From assembly GCF_008641105.1 (NCBI RefSeq), contig NZ_VTTI01000006.1, forward strand, positions 176,139 to 240,138: a DNA stretch of 64,000 nt, given 5' to 3'. A program made the translations under genes and the position numbers. The notes under the pieces are model-generated. The model did no database searches. It saw only the letters and a program-made list of their open reading frames with translations, and had not been told where the DNA came from. This stretch comes from Halopseudomonas salina. Its GTDB lineage: Bacteria > Pseudomonadota > Gammaproteobacteria > Pseudomonadales > Pseudomonadaceae. This document shows, in pieces, positions 12,913-24,030 of the stretch; within the stretch, counting starts at the first letter, position 1, and every line of letters begins with the position of its first letter.

Positions 12913-13386
12913 TTACAGGGATTCGCTCAAATACGGGTCGGCAATACCCAATTGCGCCAGCAGCTGGCGCTCCAGCGATTCCATTTCATCGGCTTGTGCA
13001 TCTTCCATATGGTCGTAGCCAATCAGATGCAGGCAGCCGTGAATGACCATGTGGGCCCAGTGTGCCTGCAACGGCTTTTCCTGCTCCTCGGCTTCGCGCG
13101 CCACAACAGGAGCGCAGATCACCAGATCGCCCAGCAACGGTATATTCAGCTCGGGTGGCAGGTCGGCAGGAAAGGACAGCACATTGGTCGGATAGTCCTT
13201 GTGCCGGTATTCCCGGTTGAGAGTCTGGCTTTCTTCCTCGTCGACCAGGCGAATAGTCAGTTCGTGGCCGGGTCGGTCCGAGAGGGCGAGCCCGGCCCAG
13301 TGCCTGAAGCTCTCGTCGTCGGGCAGCTCGGCAGCAGTGCTGGCGCGCTGTATATCCAGTTCGAGGGGTGCCGGATCAGGACTCAT
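12913..13386 (-). CDS. ybeY: Endoribonuclease YbeY (rRNA maturation)
   Basis: Zinc-dependent endoribonuclease that matures 16S rRNA ends and takes part in ribosome quality control. The metal site [11 protein letters not shown] is intact near the C-terminus. The ATG at 13386 ([13 protein letters not shown]) is chosen, giving 157 residues and overlapping the phoH stop by 11 bases, which fits translational coupling. An in-frame start at 13446 would add 20 unlikely residues from phoH antiphase sequence. Confidence 0.95.
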   Translation of the reverse strand: MSPDPAPLELDIQRASTAAELPDDESFRHWAGLALSDRPGHELTIRLVDEEESQTLNREYRHKDYPTNVLSFPADLPPELNIPLLGDLVICAPVVAREAEEQEKPLQAHWAHMVIHGCLHLIGYDHMEDAQADEMESLERQLLAQLGIADPYLSESL

Positions 13387-14389
13387 TACTGCGTTCCTTG
13401 CGCTCGCCTTCCTGACGCAACTCGAAGCGGTCGTAGGCCTCGACAATGCGCTGCACCAGCGGGTGGCGCACCACGTCCTTGGATTTGAAGTGGGTGAAGC
13501 CGATACCTTTCACGTCTTTGAGGACATCAACAACGTGTGACAGGCCCGACTTGGTACCGCGGGGCAGGTCGACCTGGGTCACGTCACCAGTTATTACCGC
13601 GGTGGAACCAAAGCCGATGCGCGTCAGGAACATCTTCATCTGCTCCAGCGTGGTGTTCTGGCTTTCATCCAGAATAATAAAGCTGTTATTCAGGGTGCGG
13701 CCACGCATGTAAGCCAGGGGAGCGACTTCGATTACCTGCTTTTCGATCAGCTTGGCCACGTTCTCGAACCCGAGCATCTCGTAGAGCGCGTCATACAGCG
13801 GGCGCAGGTAAGGGTCGATCTTCTGTGCCAGATCCCCCGGCAGAAAACCGAGTTTCTCGCCGGCCTCGACCGCGGGACGGACCAGCAGGATGCGCCGCAC
13901 CTGTTCCCGCTCCAGCGCATCAACCGCGCAGGCAACGGCAAGATAGGTCTTGCCGGTGCCGGCCGGACCAATGCCGAAATTGATGTCGTATTCCTGAATT
14001 GAACGCACGTAGCTTTGCTGGTTCGGCCCGCGCGGCTGAATCGCCATGCGTCGGGTGCGCAAAACTACAGGTGCATTCCCTGCGCCGTTGTAGAGAGTCT
14101 CGCTGAGATTCTCCAGCCCGGATTCCTGTAGAAACAGGTGAACCGTATCGGGAGCCAGTTCGGCCTGGTCACGGGTTTCCCGGTACAGCTGGCGCAGCAC
14201 TGCTTCAGCCGAGCGGGCCAGTTCGGCCTCGCCAATCAGCTCGAATTGATTGCCGCGATTACGAACCTCAAGACCCAGGCGCTGCTCGATGAGCAGAAGA
14301 TGTTCATCGAACTGGCCGCACAGGCTGGCCAGGCGGCGGGGGTCGACGGGTTCGATGCTGAAACGATGGATGTGCAGGGGAGCGTTCAA
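13376..14389 (-). CDS. ybeZ: PhoH-family ATPase (YbeZ)
   Basis: 337 residues with a P-loop ATPase core: Walker [14 protein letters not shown] near residue 145 and Walker [12 protein letters not shown]. An N-terminal KH-like segment precedes it. YbeZ partners with YbeY in RNA metabolism; the adjacency and coding overlap with ybeY here agree. Family RNA-helicase or phosphatase activity is not shown by sequence alone. Confidence 0.94.
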   Translation of the reverse strand: MNAPLHIHRFSIEPVDPRRLASLCGQFDEHLLLIEQRLGLEVRNRGNQFELIGEAELARSAEAVLRQLYRETRDQAELAPDTVHLFLQESGLENLSETLYNGAGNAPVVLRTRRMAIQPRGPNQQSYVRSIQEYDINFGIGPAGTGKTYLAVACAVDALEREQVRRILLVRPAVEAGEKLGFLPGDLAQKIDPYLRPLYDALYEMLGFENVAKLIEKQVIEVAPLAYMRGRTLNNSFIILDESQNTTLEQMKMFLTRIGFGSTAVITGDVTQVDLPRGTKSGLSHVVDVLKDVKGIGFTHFKSKDVVRHPLVQRIVEAYDRFELRQEGERKERSNES

Positions 14390-14534
14390 AATAATCTGTC
14401 AGTAACCTCGTAATAGTCGGGAAATCACAGCATAGCGCGCCAGAGGCGCGATGCAAAGATGCCGCGATCAGCGGTCTGCGCGCACCGCGGGTGCGCGTTC
14501 CGGAAGGGCTTGCGGGCGTGTTTGAATGGACGGT

Positions 14535-15875
14535 TCAGTGGACGGTCTCGGCCATCAGCGTGCCACGCAGGGAATGCGGCAGAGCCTCATCGATAACCAC
14601 GTCCACGAACTGTCCTATCAGGCGCGGATTGTCGCAGCGGAAGTTGACGATACGGTTGTGCTCGGTCCGGCCCTGGAGCATGCCTGGGTCCTTCTTAGAG
14701 TAATCACTGACCAGAATGCGCTGCACCGTGCCGATCATGCGACGACTGTTGTCGAATCCCTGCTGATTCAGACGATTCTGCAGAATTTGCAGACGCTGCT
14801 TCTTGACCTCGACAGGCGTTGTGTCGGGCAGGTCAGAGGCCGGTGTGCCGGGTCGGGCGCTGTAGATAAAGGAGTAGGAGAAATCGAATCCGACGTCCTC
14901 TACCAGCTTCATCGTCTGCTCGAAATCCTTTTCGGTCTCGCCGGGGAAGCCGATGATGAAGTCCGAGCTCAGAATCATGTCCGGCACCGCCGCACGCAAC
15001 TTGCGCACCCGCGATTTGTATTCCAGGGCAGTGTGATTGCGCTTCATGCCAGCCAGCACCCTGTCTGAGCCGGACTGGACTGGCAGGTGGAGGTACTTGA
15101 CCAGTTCCGGCACTTCGGCATGGGCGCGAATCAGGCTGTCGGAAAACTCCAGCGGATGCGACGTGGTGTAGCGGATACGGTCGATGCCGTCGATCTCGGC
15201 GATCACGCGAATCAGGTCGGCCAGGTCGGCTATCGTGCCTTCATGGGTCTGACCGCGATAGCCATTGACGTTCTGGCCCAACAGGGTGATTTCACGCACG
15301 CCGTTTTCGGCAAGATGTATGCACTCTGCGAGCACGTCATCGAAGGGGCGGCTGACTTCTTCGCCTCGGGTGTAGGGCACCACACAGAAGCTGCAGTATT
15401 TGCTGCAGCCTTCCATGATCGAGACGAACGCAGTAGGGCCGTCAACGCGGGGTTCGGGCAGACGGTCGAATTTCTCGATTTCCGGGAAAGACACATCAAC
15501 CTGCGGCTTGTTTGTAGTGCGTGCGGCGTTGATCATTTCCGGCAGCCGGTGCAGCGTCTGCGGGCCAAAAACCACATCCACGTAGGGTGCGCGGTCGCGA
15601 ATGGCCGAGCCTTCCTGGCTGGCCACGCAGCCGCCGACGCCGATGATCAGGTCAGGATTCTTTTCCTTCAGTGGTCGCCAACGGCCCAATTCGGAAAAAA
15701 CCTTTTCCTGGGCTTTCTCACGAATCGAACAGGTATTGAGCAGGATGATATCGGCTTCATCCGGGCGATCGGTCATTTCCATCGCCTGGTTTTCACCAAG
15801 CAGGTCGGCCATGCGCGAGCTGTCATACTCGTTCATCTGGCAGCCGTGGGTCTGAATAAAGAGTTTCTTGGCCAT
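14535..15875 (-). CDS. miaB: tRNA-2-methylthio-N6-dimethylallyladenosine synthase
   Basis: Radical-SAM methylthiotransferase acting on i6A37 of tRNAs that read UNN codons. The N-terminal cluster cysteines are C12, C49 and C83, and the radical-SAM CxxxCxxC is C157-C161-C164 (GCSKYCSFC). A C-terminal TRAM domain follows ([10 protein letters not shown]). 446 residues from the ATG at 15875 ([13 protein letters not shown]); a longer frame to 15902 adds only nine atypical residues. It is the first gene of the leftward housekeeping block, with about 145 bases before phoH. Confidence 0.97.
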   Translation of the reverse strand: MAKKLFIQTHGCQMNEYDSSRMADLLGENQAMEMTDRPDEADIILLNTCSIREKAQEKVFSELGRWRPLKEKNPDLIIGVGGCVASQEGSAIRDRAPYVDVVFGPQTLHRLPEMINAARTTNKPQVDVSFPEIEKFDRLPEPRVDGPTAFVSIMEGCSKYCSFCVVPYTRGEEVSRPFDDVLAECIHLAENGVREITLLGQNVNGYRGQTHEGTIADLADLIRVIAEIDGIDRIRYTTSHPLEFSDSLIRAHAEVPELVKYLHLPVQSGSDRVLAGMKRNHTALEYKSRVRKLRAAVPDMILSSDFIIGFPGETEKDFEQTMKLVEDVGFDFSYSFIYSARPGTPASDLPDTTPVEVKKQRLQILQNRLNQQGFDNSRRMIGTVQRILVSDYSKKDPGMLQGRTEHNRIVNFRCDNPRLIGQFVDVVIDEALPHSLRGTLMAETVH

Positions 15876-16012
15876 GGGATGCGCTGGGCGTAGCCTCGTC
15901 AAAAGCGAAATTATACACTGATGAGGAAGCCGATGTCCTGCGCTGTGGTATCATCCGCGCCCGTCGGATGCACTGGTCCGGCTCGCTTGCCACAGGTTCT
16001 TACAGTTCAGCT

Positions 16013-16336
16013 ATGAGCAAAGACAAACAACCGATTTTTCGCGTGATCTTCCTCAATCAGGGGCAGGTGTACGAGTTGTATGCGCGCAACATATTCCAGA
16101 GCGATCTCTGGGGATTCCTGGAAATAGAGGAATTGCTCTTCGGTGAGCGTTCCCAGTTGCTGGTTGATCCTGCGGAAGAAAAGCTCAAGACCCAGTTCGA
16201 GGGTGTGGAGCGCAGTTTTATCCCCCTGCAGTCGATTGTGCGCATAGATGAAGTTGAGCGAATCGGTCAGGCCAAGATCAGTGAAGCCAAAGGCGGTGGT
16301 AACGTCATGAGCTTCCCGATGCCTCCGCAAAACTGA
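16013..16336 (+). CDS. DUF1820 family protein
   Basis: 107-residue soluble protein opening MSKDKQPIFRVIFLNQGQ and containing VYELYARNIFQSDLWGFLEIEE, which I recognise as DUF1820, a conserved gammaproteobacterial family of unknown function often located beside miaB. The start at 16013 is preferred over the upstream in-frame ATG at 15968, whose 15 extra residues do not fit the family. It is transcribed divergently from miaB. No catalytic motif is visible. Confidence 0.85.
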   Translation: MSKDKQPIFRVIFLNQGQVYELYARNIFQSDLWGFLEIEELLFGERSQLLVDPAEEKLKTQFEGVERSFIPLQSIVRIDEVERIGQAKISEAKGGGNVMSFPMPPQN

Positions 16337-16343
16337 TCAAGCA

Positions 16344-16955
16344 TCAAGGATCAGGGGACTCAACGGCGGGGACTGAGGGGCCGATCGGACCTGGCTGCTG
16401 ATTCTGCAGTTGCTGCAGCTGTTCTTCGCGGAGTTGGGTCAGATAATCGCGGAACAGCGTACCCAGTACATGGGTGGCTACTGAAAGCTCGTTCTCGTTC
16501 ATCTGCAGTGCTATCCGGTCGCTGGCATCCATGGCCGCTTCCTCGCCGTTGACTGCCGACATTTTCAGAATGATGTACGCCTGGGGCAGATTACGGGTAA
16601 CGCCTTCTCCCTGGTAGTGCATGAGCCCCAATTGGTACTGCGCGCGGGGGTGCCCTTGAATTGAGGCCCGCTCGAACCACTCTAGGGCCTTTTCGATGTC
16701 GCGCTCGACCCGTTCACCCTGGTAAAAGAACTCCCCCATTTCATATTGTGCCTGCAGGTCGCCATTTTCTGCGGCGCTGCGGCAGGCCTCCAGTGCCAGC
16801 TCCAGGCTCTCATCATCCACCCGGTTGAAGGCACACCTTTCCTCGGTACTGACCAGCAGGGGATTGCCGTCCTGCTCCTGCGCGTACACCGTCGTGCTGG
16901 TAATTCCAGTCACCAGGCAGAGGAACAGAAAGGGTTTGCGCATGGGAATGATCAT
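16344..16955 (-). CDS. Secreted Sel1/TPR-repeat protein
   Basis: 203 residues with a signal peptide (KPFLFLCLVTGITSTTVYA, cleavage probably before QEQ) and Sel1-like repeats: GDLQAQYEMGEFFYQGERV, then HPRAQYQLGLMHYQGEGV. The tail is glutamine- and proline-rich (REEQLQQLQNQQPGP). Sel1 repeats mediate protein contacts, so a periplasmic scaffold role is likely but unproven. The ATG overlaps the stop of the preceding membrane-protein gene as ATGA, which supports the start at 16955 and cotranslation. Confidence 0.82.
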   Translation of the reverse strand: MIIPMRKPFLFLCLVTGITSTTVYAQEQDGNPLLVSTEERCAFNRVDDESLELALEACRSAAENGDLQAQYEMGEFFYQGERVERDIEKALEWFERASIQGHPRAQYQLGLMHYQGEGVTRNLPQAYIILKMSAVNGEEAAMDASDRIALQMNENELSVATHVLGTLFRDYLTQLREEQLQQLQNQQPGPIGPSVPAVESPDP

Positions 16956-17623
16956 GACTCTGAAGGTGTCTCGTGTTCGGGTTGATTCTGGCTATCATTG
17001 TGCGCCTGTTCGGCAAGCACGCCAACCGCCATTCCGGCGGCTATGAAGCCGGGTATCAACCAGCTGGCGTGGCTCGAGGCATCCAGCAGGCTCAGCAACG
17101 GCAGTTGGCCGGTAAGTCCGCTGATCAGCGTCGGCGCCAGCAGGCAAACGATGGCAGCCAGACAGAGAATGCCCACCCTGCGGTCCCTGCCGATGTTGAG
17201 TAAGCCGCTTGCAGCCAGCCCCACTGCGCCGATCAGAGTCAGCAGCCAGAGGTAGCCCGTCTGCCACTCCAGGTACCGCGACAGCTCGTAGAAAGCGAGA
17301 ATGCCCAGAATGATGCGGCTCCATATCACCGGCTGCCAGCGCCAGCCGCTGGCCAGATAGAGGCACGCAAACCCCAGCAGGGGCAGGCTCATATGTTGCG
17401 CCGCAAGCCCCATGATGCGTTGGGCATGCTCGACGCTCTTGCCAACCATGTCCCATTGCACAAACGCCAGGGGCAGGGCGCTACTGGCAACCAGCACCAG
17501 AGCGACCAGGCCGGCGGTTATGGCGCCCCGTGCGCCTTCGCGTCGGCCAACTCTATGGCGCCAAAGCCACACGCAGAGTCCCAGCGCACTTGCTCCAAGC
17601 AGCACATAGACGATGGCAGTCAT
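16952..17623 (-). CDS. Multi-pass membrane protein of unknown function
   Basis: 223 residues with about six to seven hydrophobic segments, a basic loop after the first ([13 protein letters not shown]), and a hydrophilic acidic tail ([16 protein letters not shown]). I do not recognise the family. It overlaps the stop of hemL by four bases and the start of the Sel1 protein by four bases, so the thiD-thiE-hemL run appears to continue into these two genes. Confidence 0.75.
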   Translation of the reverse strand: MTAIVYVLLGASALGLCVWLWRHRVGRREGARGAITAGLVALVLVASSALPLAFVQWDMVGKSVEHAQRIMGLAAQHMSLPLLGFACLYLASGWRWQPVIWSRIILGILAFYELSRYLEWQTGYLWLLTLIGAVGLAASGLLNIGRDRRVGILCLAAIVCLLAPTLISGLTGQLPLLSLLDASSHASWLIPGFIAAGMAVGVLAEQAHNDSQNQPEHETPSES

Positions 17624-18900
17624 AGGGCGGCAAAGGCCTTTTCTGCCGCATCCAGCGTGAGTTTGAGCTCGGTTTCGCCGTGGGCAATGGAAGTGAAGCC
17701 AGCTTCGAACGCACTGGGCGCCAGGTAAACGCCGCCAGCGAGCATCAGATGGAAAAAGCGCTTGAAGCGTTCCACATCGCCTGCCATCACATCATCAAAG
17801 GTCAGAATGTCATCGGCTCCGGAGAAATACAGGCCAAACATGCCACCTGCCTGGGTGGTAACAAAGGGTATTGACGCCGCGTCGGCCCGCTCCTGCAGCC
17901 CTGCGAGCATCCGTGCTGTGTAGTCGCTCAGCTCGGCGTGGAAGCCGGGGCGCTTGAGCAGTTTCAGCGTGGTCAGGCCGGCGGCCATGGCCAGCGGATT
18001 ACCTGACAGGGTGCCGGCCTGATAAACCGGCCCCATGGGAGCGATCACCTCCATGATGTCGCGCTTGCCGCCGAAGCAGCCTACGGGCATCCCACCACCG
18101 ATAATCTTGCCGAAGGTGGTGATGTCCGGTGTGACGCCATAGTGCGCCTGGGCGCCGCCGAGGGCCACGCGAAAACCGGTCATTACCTCATCGAATATCA
18201 ACACCACACCATGCTGATCACAGAGCTGGCGCAAGCCCTCCAGAAAGCCCGGCACCGGTGGCACGCAGTTCATGTTGCCGGCCACTGGCTCGACGATAAT
18301 GCAGGCTACGCTGCTGCCCAATTCCGTGAGCATGGTCTCGACGGCGCCGATGTCATTGAATGGCAGTGTCAGGGTGTGCTTGGCAAAATCGGCAGGAACG
18401 CCAGCCGAACTGGGCACGCCCTGGGTAAGAGCGCCTGAACCGGCCTTGACCAGCAGGCTGTCGGAGTGCCCGTGGTAGCAGCCCTCGAACTTGATGATGT
18501 TGTCGCGACCGGTATAGCCGCGGGCAAGCCGGATGGCGCTCATGGTGGCTTCGGTGCCCGAGCTGGTCATGCGTACCATCTCCATGGAGGGGACCAGGCT
18601 GCAGACCAGATCGGCCATCTCGGTTTCCATTGCCGTCGGCGCGCCAAAGGACAGGCCATGCTGCAGCTGCTCGCGAACTGCATCCAGCACCGCCGGGTGG
18701 GCATGACCGAGAATCATCGGTCCCCAGGAACCGACATAGTCGACGTAGCGCTTGTCGTCCTCGTCTACTACGTAAGCACCCTCGGCATGCTTGAAGAAAA
18801 GCGGCGTGCCGCCGACGCTTTTGAAGGCGCGTACCGGCGAGTTCACGCCGCCAGGTATGTGTTTCTGGGCGTTGGCAAAGAGGGTTTCGGAGCGGGACAT
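17620..18900 (-). CDS. hemL: Glutamate-1-semialdehyde 2,1-aminomutase
   Basis: PLP enzyme making 5-aminolevulinate in the C5 heme pathway. 426 residues from the ATG at 18900 ([18 protein letters not shown]), with AAGGA upstream. The PLP lysine is K265 in [14 protein letters not shown], and the cofactor-binding [18 protein letters not shown] is intact. It lies 11 bases downstream of thiE, the thiD-thiE-hemL arrangement common in pseudomonads. Confidence 0.97.
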   Translation of the reverse strand: MSRSETLFANAQKHIPGGVNSPVRAFKSVGGTPLFFKHAEGAYVVDEDDKRYVDYVGSWGPMILGHAHPAVLDAVREQLQHGLSFGAPTAMETEMADLVCSLVPSMEMVRMTSSGTEATMSAIRLARGYTGRDNIIKFEGCYHGHSDSLLVKAGSGALTQGVPSSAGVPADFAKHTLTLPFNDIGAVETMLTELGSSVACIIVEPVAGNMNCVPPVPGFLEGLRQLCDQHGVVLIFDEVMTGFRVALGGAQAHYGVTPDITTFGKIIGGGMPVGCFGGKRDIMEVIAPMGPVYQAGTLSGNPLAMAAGLTTLKLLKRPGFHAELSDYTARMLAGLQERADAASIPFVTTQAGGMFGLYFSGADDILTFDDVMAGDVERFKRFFHLMLAGGVYLAPSAFEAGFTSIAHGETELKLTLDAAEKAFAAL

Positions 18901-18911
18901 GGAGGGTTCCT

Positions 18912-19550
18912 TCAAAATGTTGACTGGAAGAGTTCGGTAAAACCGCGGGCACGACGCTCGACTTCGACAGCACTGGGCGCGCCGAACAGGCCATTGACCA
19001 CGGCGAGCATGTTGGCGCCGGCGCCAATAAGCTGCGGGGCGTTATGCAGCGTGATACCGCCGATGGCCACTATGGGCAGGCTGAATCGCTGACGAGCCTG
19101 CTCCAGCAGCACCGGCGTCGCCTGGGGCGTACCGGGTTTGGTAACGGACTGGAAAAAGCGGCCGAAGGCGATGTAGCTGGCACCGGCGGCCTGGGCCTGT
19201 TCGGCAAACATCAGGTCGGCGTGGCAGGTTGCGCCAATGATTGCGTTATTGCCGAGTTGTGCACGGGCTTCGCGCAGGCATCCGTCATCACGACCCAGAT
19301 GCAGGCCCACACCCAATTCAGCAGCCAGCGGCAGATCATCATTGATGATCAGTGTTGCCCCATAATATTCGCACAGGCCCTTGAGCTGCCTGGCCTCGTC
19401 GAGCCGGCGAGCCGGATCGTCTGACTTGTCCCGGTATTGCAGTATCCGCGCGCCACCTGCGAGGGCAGCGTCTACCCAGGGCAAGAGTCGGCCCTGGGTG
19501 AGCAGATGACTGTCGGTGATCGCATACAGACCGTGGAGCTGTTCACTCAT
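18912..19550 (-). CDS. thiE: Thiamine-phosphate synthase
   Basis: Condenses HMP-PP with thiazole phosphate to thiamine phosphate. 212 residues with the family segments [43 protein letters not shown] and the C-terminal [20 protein letters not shown] phosphate loop. It overlaps thiD by four bases. No TPP riboswitch was found ahead of thiD. Confidence 0.96.
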   Translation of the reverse strand: MSEQLHGLYAITDSHLLTQGRLLPWVDAALAGGARILQYRDKSDDPARRLDEARQLKGLCEYYGATLIINDDLPLAAELGVGLHLGRDDGCLREARAQLGNNAIIGATCHADLMFAEQAQAAGASYIAFGRFFQSVTKPGTPQATPVLLEQARQRFSLPIVAIGGITLHNAPQLIGAGANMLAVVNGLFGAPSAVEVERRARGFTELFQSTF

Positions 19551-20347
19551 GAACAGAAATCCAGCGGTAGCCGCCGGGGCACGTACTGACCCAGGCCGGG
19601 CTGCTCGGCATCACGCAGAGTCCGCCAGGTATAGTCCAGCGCCGAGCGTACTGCGCTGACCAGCTCCTCCCCGAGCGCCAGGCGGCCGGCCAGGGCGCTG
19701 GCCAGGGTGCAGCCGGATCCGTGGTAATTGCCTGGCAGGCGCTGGCAGGTAAAGGTGTGCTGACTGCCGTCCCGGCAATACAAGCGGTTGTGAATTTCGC
19801 TCTCATCGCCATGGCCGCCGGTAATCAGCAGGTTACGACAGTAAGGCAGCAGCCGGGCGGCGCATTCATCGGCAGTGCCTTCGGGCAGCTCGGCCAGAAT
19901 GCGCGCCTCGGGCAGATTGGGTGTGGCAATCAGAGCAATAGGCAGCAGATTTTCCCGCAGGGCCAGGGCGACGTCGTCCTTGCCCAACGAGCCACCGCCC
20001 CCTGCGCGCAGCACCGGATCGCATACCAGCGGGAGTTCAGGGTGATCCTGCAGCAACTCGATGATGGTCTCGACCATGGTCAGGTTGCCCAGCATGCCGA
20101 GCTTTACCGCCGACACGGGCATGTCATTCAGCACCGCGTTGGCCTGAGCCAGCACCCATTCGCGGTCTAGCACGCGGAAGTCGCTGACATTCACGGTGTT
20201 CTGTACGGTCAGTGCTGTTATTGTTGGCGCTGCATGACAGCCCTGGGCTATCAATGCCTCGATATCGGCCTGCAGGCCGGCTCCGCCGGACGGATCATGA
20301 CCGGAAAGACAGAGAACCACGGGGCGAAAAGGGAGTAGTGTTTTCAT
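19547..20347 (-). CDS. thiD: Hydroxymethylpyrimidine/phosphomethylpyrimidine kinase
   Basis: Phosphorylates HMP and HMP-P in thiamine synthesis. 266 residues; ribokinase-fold signatures are [17 protein letters not shown] near the N-terminus and the anion-hole/base segment [21 protein letters not shown] near the C-terminus. First gene of the thiD-thiE-hemL operon. The next gene upstream is divergent, so its promoter lies in 20348-20490. Confidence 0.96.
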   Translation of the reverse strand: MKTLLPFRPVVLCLSGHDPSGGAGLQADIEALIAQGCHAAPTITALTVQNTVNVSDFRVLDREWVLAQANAVLNDMPVSAVKLGMLGNLTMVETIIELLQDHPELPLVCDPVLRAGGGGSLGKDDVALALRENLLPIALIATPNLPEARILAELPEGTADECAARLLPYCRNLLITGGHGDESEIHNRLYCRDGSQHTFTCQRLPGNYHGSGCTLASALAGRLALGEELVSAVRSALDYTWRTLRDAEQPGLGQYVPRRLPLDFCS

Positions 20348-20493
20348 GGGCTAAGCTTACCATCATGCGTTGGGTGTCGGCAGGGGAGCAGCAGTGCTTT
20401 GCGGCCGGTAATTATCACCGGACGTATCTTGGGCCGCCATGGCCTGTGGGCGAATTCTCAACTGACAACCTACAAAAATAATTGGAGTAGAGC

Positions 20494-20916
20494 ATGCGTG
20501 CGATAGATCAGTGGTTCGATCAGTACGGAGAAAGTCATCAAAACGCGGTCAACAAGCTGCTGCACTGGATCTGTGTGCCATTGATAACCTTCAGTGTTCT
20601 GGGCATCCTCTGGGCAATTGATCCTTGGGTGTCGGTAATAGCGGTGGCCGCTGCCATGGCCTTCTATACGATGTTGTCCTGGCGGATAGCGGCTGTGATG
20701 CTGGTGGTCAGCCTGCTCATGCTGCTGACTCTCTGGAACATGACCGTTGTTTTCTGGCCCTGCGTCGCGATTTTTGTGCTGGCCTGGATCGGTCAGTTCA
20801 TCGGCCATCACCTGGAAGGTAAAAAACCATCCTTTTTCAAGGATCTGCAGTTTCTGCTGATTGGTCCGATCTGGCTGGTTGGCGCGCTATTCCGGACAGT
20901 CGGACTGCGCTACTAG
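20494..20916 (+). CDS. Mpo1-like (DUF962) membrane protein
   Basis: 140 residues opening MRAIDQWFDQYGESHQNAVNKLLHW, the YGESH...NKxxHxxCVP signature of DUF962/Mpo1. Yeast Mpo1 is an Fe2+-dependent dioxygenase in 2-hydroxy fatty acid alpha-oxidation, using conserved histidines; the H near residue 15, H24 and FIGHHLEGKKPSF supply candidates here. Four hydrophobic segments are visible. A GGAG before the ATG (AATTGGAGTAGAGCATG) supports the start. The bacterial substrate is unknown. Confidence 0.85.
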   Translation: MRAIDQWFDQYGESHQNAVNKLLHWICVPLITFSVLGILWAIDPWVSVIAVAAAMAFYTMLSWRIAAVMLVVSLLMLLTLWNMTVVFWPCVAIFVLAWIGQFIGHHLEGKKPSFFKDLQFLLIGPIWLVGALFRTVGLRY

Positions 20917-20961
20917 GTAACCGCGAGTCTCGTCTCGACAGGCAGGTCGGCAGCGTAATAG

Positions 20962-21609
20962 CTATGCCTGACAGTTATTGGCAGCCGCGTTCAGTTCCCG
21001 CCACTGACCCGGCTGCAGATCCCCCAAAGTCCAGTCGCCAATTCGTACCCGAACCAGGCGCAGCGTCGGCAAGCCGACCGCTGCAGTCATGCGGCGCACC
21101 TGCCGGTTGCGGCCCTCACGTATGGTAACGCTCAGCCAACTGGTAGGGATATTGGCCCGGTAGCGCACCGGTGGGTCCCGTGGCCATAGCTCAGGCTCGG
21201 CAATCTGCTCCACATCGGCAGGCAAGGTGGGGCCGTCCTTCAGGGTAACGCCATGACGCAGCGCCTGCAGTTGGATTTCGGTAGGTACTCCGTCGACCTG
21301 CACCCAGTAGGTTTTCGCCAGTTTGTGTTTCGGGTCGGTTATGCGTGCCTGTAAATGCCCGTCGTTTGTCAGCAGTAACAGACCTTCGCTGTCGCGATCC
21401 AGGCGGCCAGCCGGGTAGATACCTGGCACGTCGACAAAATCCTTGAGTGTCCGGCGGCCTTGTCCATCGGTGAACTGGGTTAGTACATCAAACGGCTTGT
21501 TCAGTGCCACAAGCAGGCAGACGGCCGGCCGCGGTGCGGGCTTGCGGCGCGGGGTTGTCGACTTGCCAGAAATTGGGGGGGTAGGGCGTCGAGGGTGTTT
21601 GGCAGGCAT
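20962..21609 (-). CDS. rluE: 23S rRNA pseudouridine(2457) synthase RluE
   Basis: RsuA-family pseudouridine synthase. The catalytic Asp lies in [18 protein letters not shown], and the C-terminal [11 protein letters not shown] motif follows. The ATG at 21609 gives 215 residues beginning [12 protein letters not shown], with a basic N-terminal arm. The frame runs open to 21771, but those residues look spurious. RluE is assigned over RluB/RluF because no S4 domain is present. Confidence 0.88.
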   Translation of the reverse strand: MPAKHPRRPTPPISGKSTTPRRKPAPRPAVCLLVALNKPFDVLTQFTDGQGRRTLKDFVDVPGIYPAGRLDRDSEGLLLLTNDGHLQARITDPKHKLAKTYWVQVDGVPTEIQLQALRHGVTLKDGPTLPADVEQIAEPELWPRDPPVRYRANIPTSWLSVTIREGRNRQVRRMTAAVGLPTLRLVRVRIGDWTLGDLQPGQWRELNAAANNCQA

Positions 21610-21682
21610 AGGCAAATCTGACAGTGGGTGAACAGGTGATGCTAGTGCGGGCCGGTAGATGTGTCGAGCCGAATTCCGGGAG

Positions 21683-21702
21683 TGGCCGAGTTCCATCTCG
21701 GC
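21683..21702. other. Inverted repeat between rluE and the AidB-like gene
   Basis: GGCCGAG-N6-CTCGGCC, a perfect 7-bp stem 3' of the acyl-CoA dehydrogenase gene on its strand. No T-run follows on either strand, so it may be a weak terminator or processing hairpin. Confidence 0.35.
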
Positions 21703-21730
21703 CGAGGAAGTTGAAATCAACGCCAGAAAA

Positions 21731-23389
21731 TCAACCCGCCGGCGTTGCGCGTGCCACCAGGGCCGCGACATCGGTACCGCGCGGTAGGGTGCCGAAGGCG
21801 CGGCCGTGCCCGGCTATACGGCTGGCGATAAAGGCGTCGGACACTGTTGCATTGCCCGCCTCAAGCAGTAGTTTGGCCTGTAACGCTACGGCCACGTCTT
21901 CGGTCAGCTGCCGGGCGCGGTACTGGATGTCATCGGTATCGCCAAAATCCGCCTTTATCTGCTGGATATGGCGGGTCAGGTGAGCATCGCCGTGACCGTC
22001 TCCCAGTTCGCTGAACAGCACCTCCAGAACGCCCGGCTCCTTTGACAAGGCGCGCAGCACGTCCAGGCATTGCACATTGCCCGAGCCTTCCCATATCGAA
22101 TTTACCGGCGCTTCGCGGTACAGCCGCGGCATGATGTTTTCCTCCACGTAACCGGCGCCGCCGAGGCATTCCTGGGCCTCATTGATCATTCCCGGCGCGC
22201 GTTTGCATATCCAGTATTTGCCTATTGCGGTGACCAGCCGGGCGAATTTTTTCTCGTGTTCGTCGCTGCCGCTGTCGATTGCCTTGCCCATGCGCATGGT
22301 CAGTGCCAGCGCGGCTTCGCTCTCCAGGGCAAGATCAGCCAGCACGTTCTGCATCAATGGTTGCTCGGCCAGCGGGCGGCCGCCTACTGCGCGGTATGCG
22401 CAGTGGTGTGTAGCCTGGGTCAGGGCCTGGCGCATCAGCGAGCTGGAGCCGATCATGCAATCAAAGCGGGTCAGCGAGACCATCTCGATAATGGTCGGGA
22501 TGCCGCGGCCTTCTTCGCCAACCATCCAGGCCAACGCACCACGGTACTCCACTTCGCTCGAGGCATTGGCCCAGTTGCCGAGCTTGTTTTTCAGGCGCTG
22601 GATGTAAAACTGATTGCGGCTACCGTCAGGCCGGTGGCGGGGCAGCAGAAAGCAGCTCAAGCCTTTTTTGGTCTGCGCCAGGGTCAGGAATGCGTCGCAC
22701 ATCGGCGCTGAACAGAACCATTTATGGCCGACCAGTTCGTATGCCTGGCCTGGTCCGCCGGCGCCAATGGGCTGCGCGCGGGTGGTGTTGGCGCGTAGAT
22801 CAGTGCCGCCCTGCTTCTCGGTCATCGCCATACCTATGGTCGCGCCCGTCTTCTGCCCTATCGGCAGATTGCGCGGATCGTACTGGCCCGAGAGGATCTT
22901 GGGCAGCCACGTCTCGGCCAGATCTGGCTGCATGCGCAGGCTCGGGATACACGCGTAAGTCATGGTCATCGGGCAGCAGGTGCCTGATTCAATCTGGTTG
23001 TGCAGGTACATGCTCGCCGCCCGAGCGACATGCGCGCCTGGCCTGGAGTTCGCCCAGGGCGCAGATGTTATGCCCTGGGCGATGCCTGCGGTCATCAGCT
23101 CATGGTAGGCGGGATGAAATTCAACCACATCGATCCGGTTGCCAAAGCGATCATGACTTTTCAATACAGGCTTGTTCTCGTTGGCGAGAAAGCCGGCCTG
23201 CATCAACGAGTCCCCGGTGAGTTTGCCATAGGCCTCCAGGTGCTCATCGGCCCAACCGCCGCCGAAGCGACGTACCCACTCCTGCAATGGCAGGTCCGCG
23301 CGGTACAGGTTGATACCTTCCAGGGGCGGAGCCTGATTGGTGACCTCATGGGTTTCCGCATACAGCGAGGCGTGGTCAGTGGTTTGCAT
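21731..23389 (-). CDS. AidB-type acyl-CoA dehydrogenase
   Basis: 552-residue flavoprotein collinear with E. coli AidB: opening [18 protein letters not shown], the [17 protein letters not shown] region, [46 protein letters not shown], and [20 protein letters not shown]. AidB is FAD-bound and part of the alkylation response; its substrate is unclear. Here there is no ada or alkB beside it; instead a TetR gene overlaps its start. The ATG at 23389 has AAGGAG seven bases upstream, whereas the longer frame to 23491 lies within tetR. Confidence 0.88.
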   Translation of the reverse strand: MQTTDHASLYAETHEVTNQAPPLEGINLYRADLPLQEWVRRFGGGWADEHLEAYGKLTGDSLMQAGFLANENKPVLKSHDRFGNRIDVVEFHPAYHELMTAGIAQGITSAPWANSRPGAHVARAASMYLHNQIESGTCCPMTMTYACIPSLRMQPDLAETWLPKILSGQYDPRNLPIGQKTGATIGMAMTEKQGGTDLRANTTRAQPIGAGGPGQAYELVGHKWFCSAPMCDAFLTLAQTKKGLSCFLLPRHRPDGSRNQFYIQRLKNKLGNWANASSEVEYRGALAWMVGEEGRGIPTIIEMVSLTRFDCMIGSSSLMRQALTQATHHCAYRAVGGRPLAEQPLMQNVLADLALESEAALALTMRMGKAIDSGSDEHEKKFARLVTAIGKYWICKRAPGMINEAQECLGGAGYVEENIMPRLYREAPVNSIWEGSGNVQCLDVLRALSKEPGVLEVLFSELGDGHGDAHLTRHIQQIKADFGDTDDIQYRARQLTEDVAVALQAKLLLEAGNATVSDAFIASRIAGHGRAFGTLPRGTDVAALVARATPAG

Positions 23390-24026
23390 GGTCAGACTCC
23401 TTGGCGCCGAGGGCGCGCAGACAGAACAGGGTGAGGGCGCTGGTGACGCTTTCGAGGCTTTCGCTGGGCAGGCCGCTGGCCCTGAGCGCACGTGCCTGTG
23501 GGGACAGCGGACCGATCAGTGATTCGGCCACGGTACCGACCATGCAGGCCGCAGTGACAGGGATATTGGGTACATTGAAGCTGCCGTCAGCGTTACCTTC
23601 ACGAATCAGCCGGGTGAAGAGTTCGGCATAGGCCTCGCGGTAGCGCAGCCGCTGGGCATCAACCTCTGCTTCGACGGGTTCGGCGATCAATGCGTAGGCC
23701 AGCTGTCGGCTGTGCCAGGCGCGGGTGGCGAACTGGGTGATACCCCGGCGCAATCGGTGCGCCGCGTCACCCTGACTAGCGAAAGCGACTTTCAGGCTGT
23801 CTATTTCAACCCGGGTTGCGCGCGTGAAGACTTCGCAGGCCAGTGCTGCCTTGCCAGGAAAGTAGCGATACAGGCTGCCGGTAGCAATGCCTGCGCTTTC
23901 TGCCAGGGAGTTCATGGTCAGTGCGGCGAAGCCGCCATCGGCTACCTGGTGCAGCGCGCAACCCAGAATGTGTTCGCGCAGAGCCTGGTCACGCTCGAGT
24001 CGGGCTTCAGTAGTGCGATAGGCCAT
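23376..24026 (-). CDS. TetR/AcrR-family transcriptional regulator
   Basis: 216 residues with an N-terminal helix-turn-helix (GFAALTMNSLAESAGIATGSLYRYFPGK, residues about 33-61) and a variable ligand-binding half. Its 3' end overlaps the AidB-like gene by 14 bases, so the two form one transcript. Two identical-arm palindromes immediately upstream are the expected autoregulatory operators. Regulators beside acyl-CoA dehydrogenases often sense acyl-CoA or fatty acids; this is inference. Confidence 0.9.
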   Translation of the reverse strand: MAYRTTEARLERDQALREHILGCALHQVADGGFAALTMNSLAESAGIATGSLYRYFPGKAALACEVFTRATRVEIDSLKVAFASQGDAAHRLRRGITQFATRAWHSRQLAYALIAEPVEAEVDAQRLRYREAYAELFTRLIREGNADGSFNVPNIPVTAACMVGTVAESLIGPLSPQARALRASGLPSESLESVTSALTLFCLRALGAKESDHANH

Positions 24027-24030
24027 TGTA

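Noticed and set aside
15087..15893. 268-codon ORF antisense to miaB
   Set aside because: It runs through the catalytic regions of miaB in antisense and has no recognisable features.
20348..20493. TPP riboswitch before thiD
   Set aside because: No CTGAGA-type thi-box or matching stems are present in the spacer.
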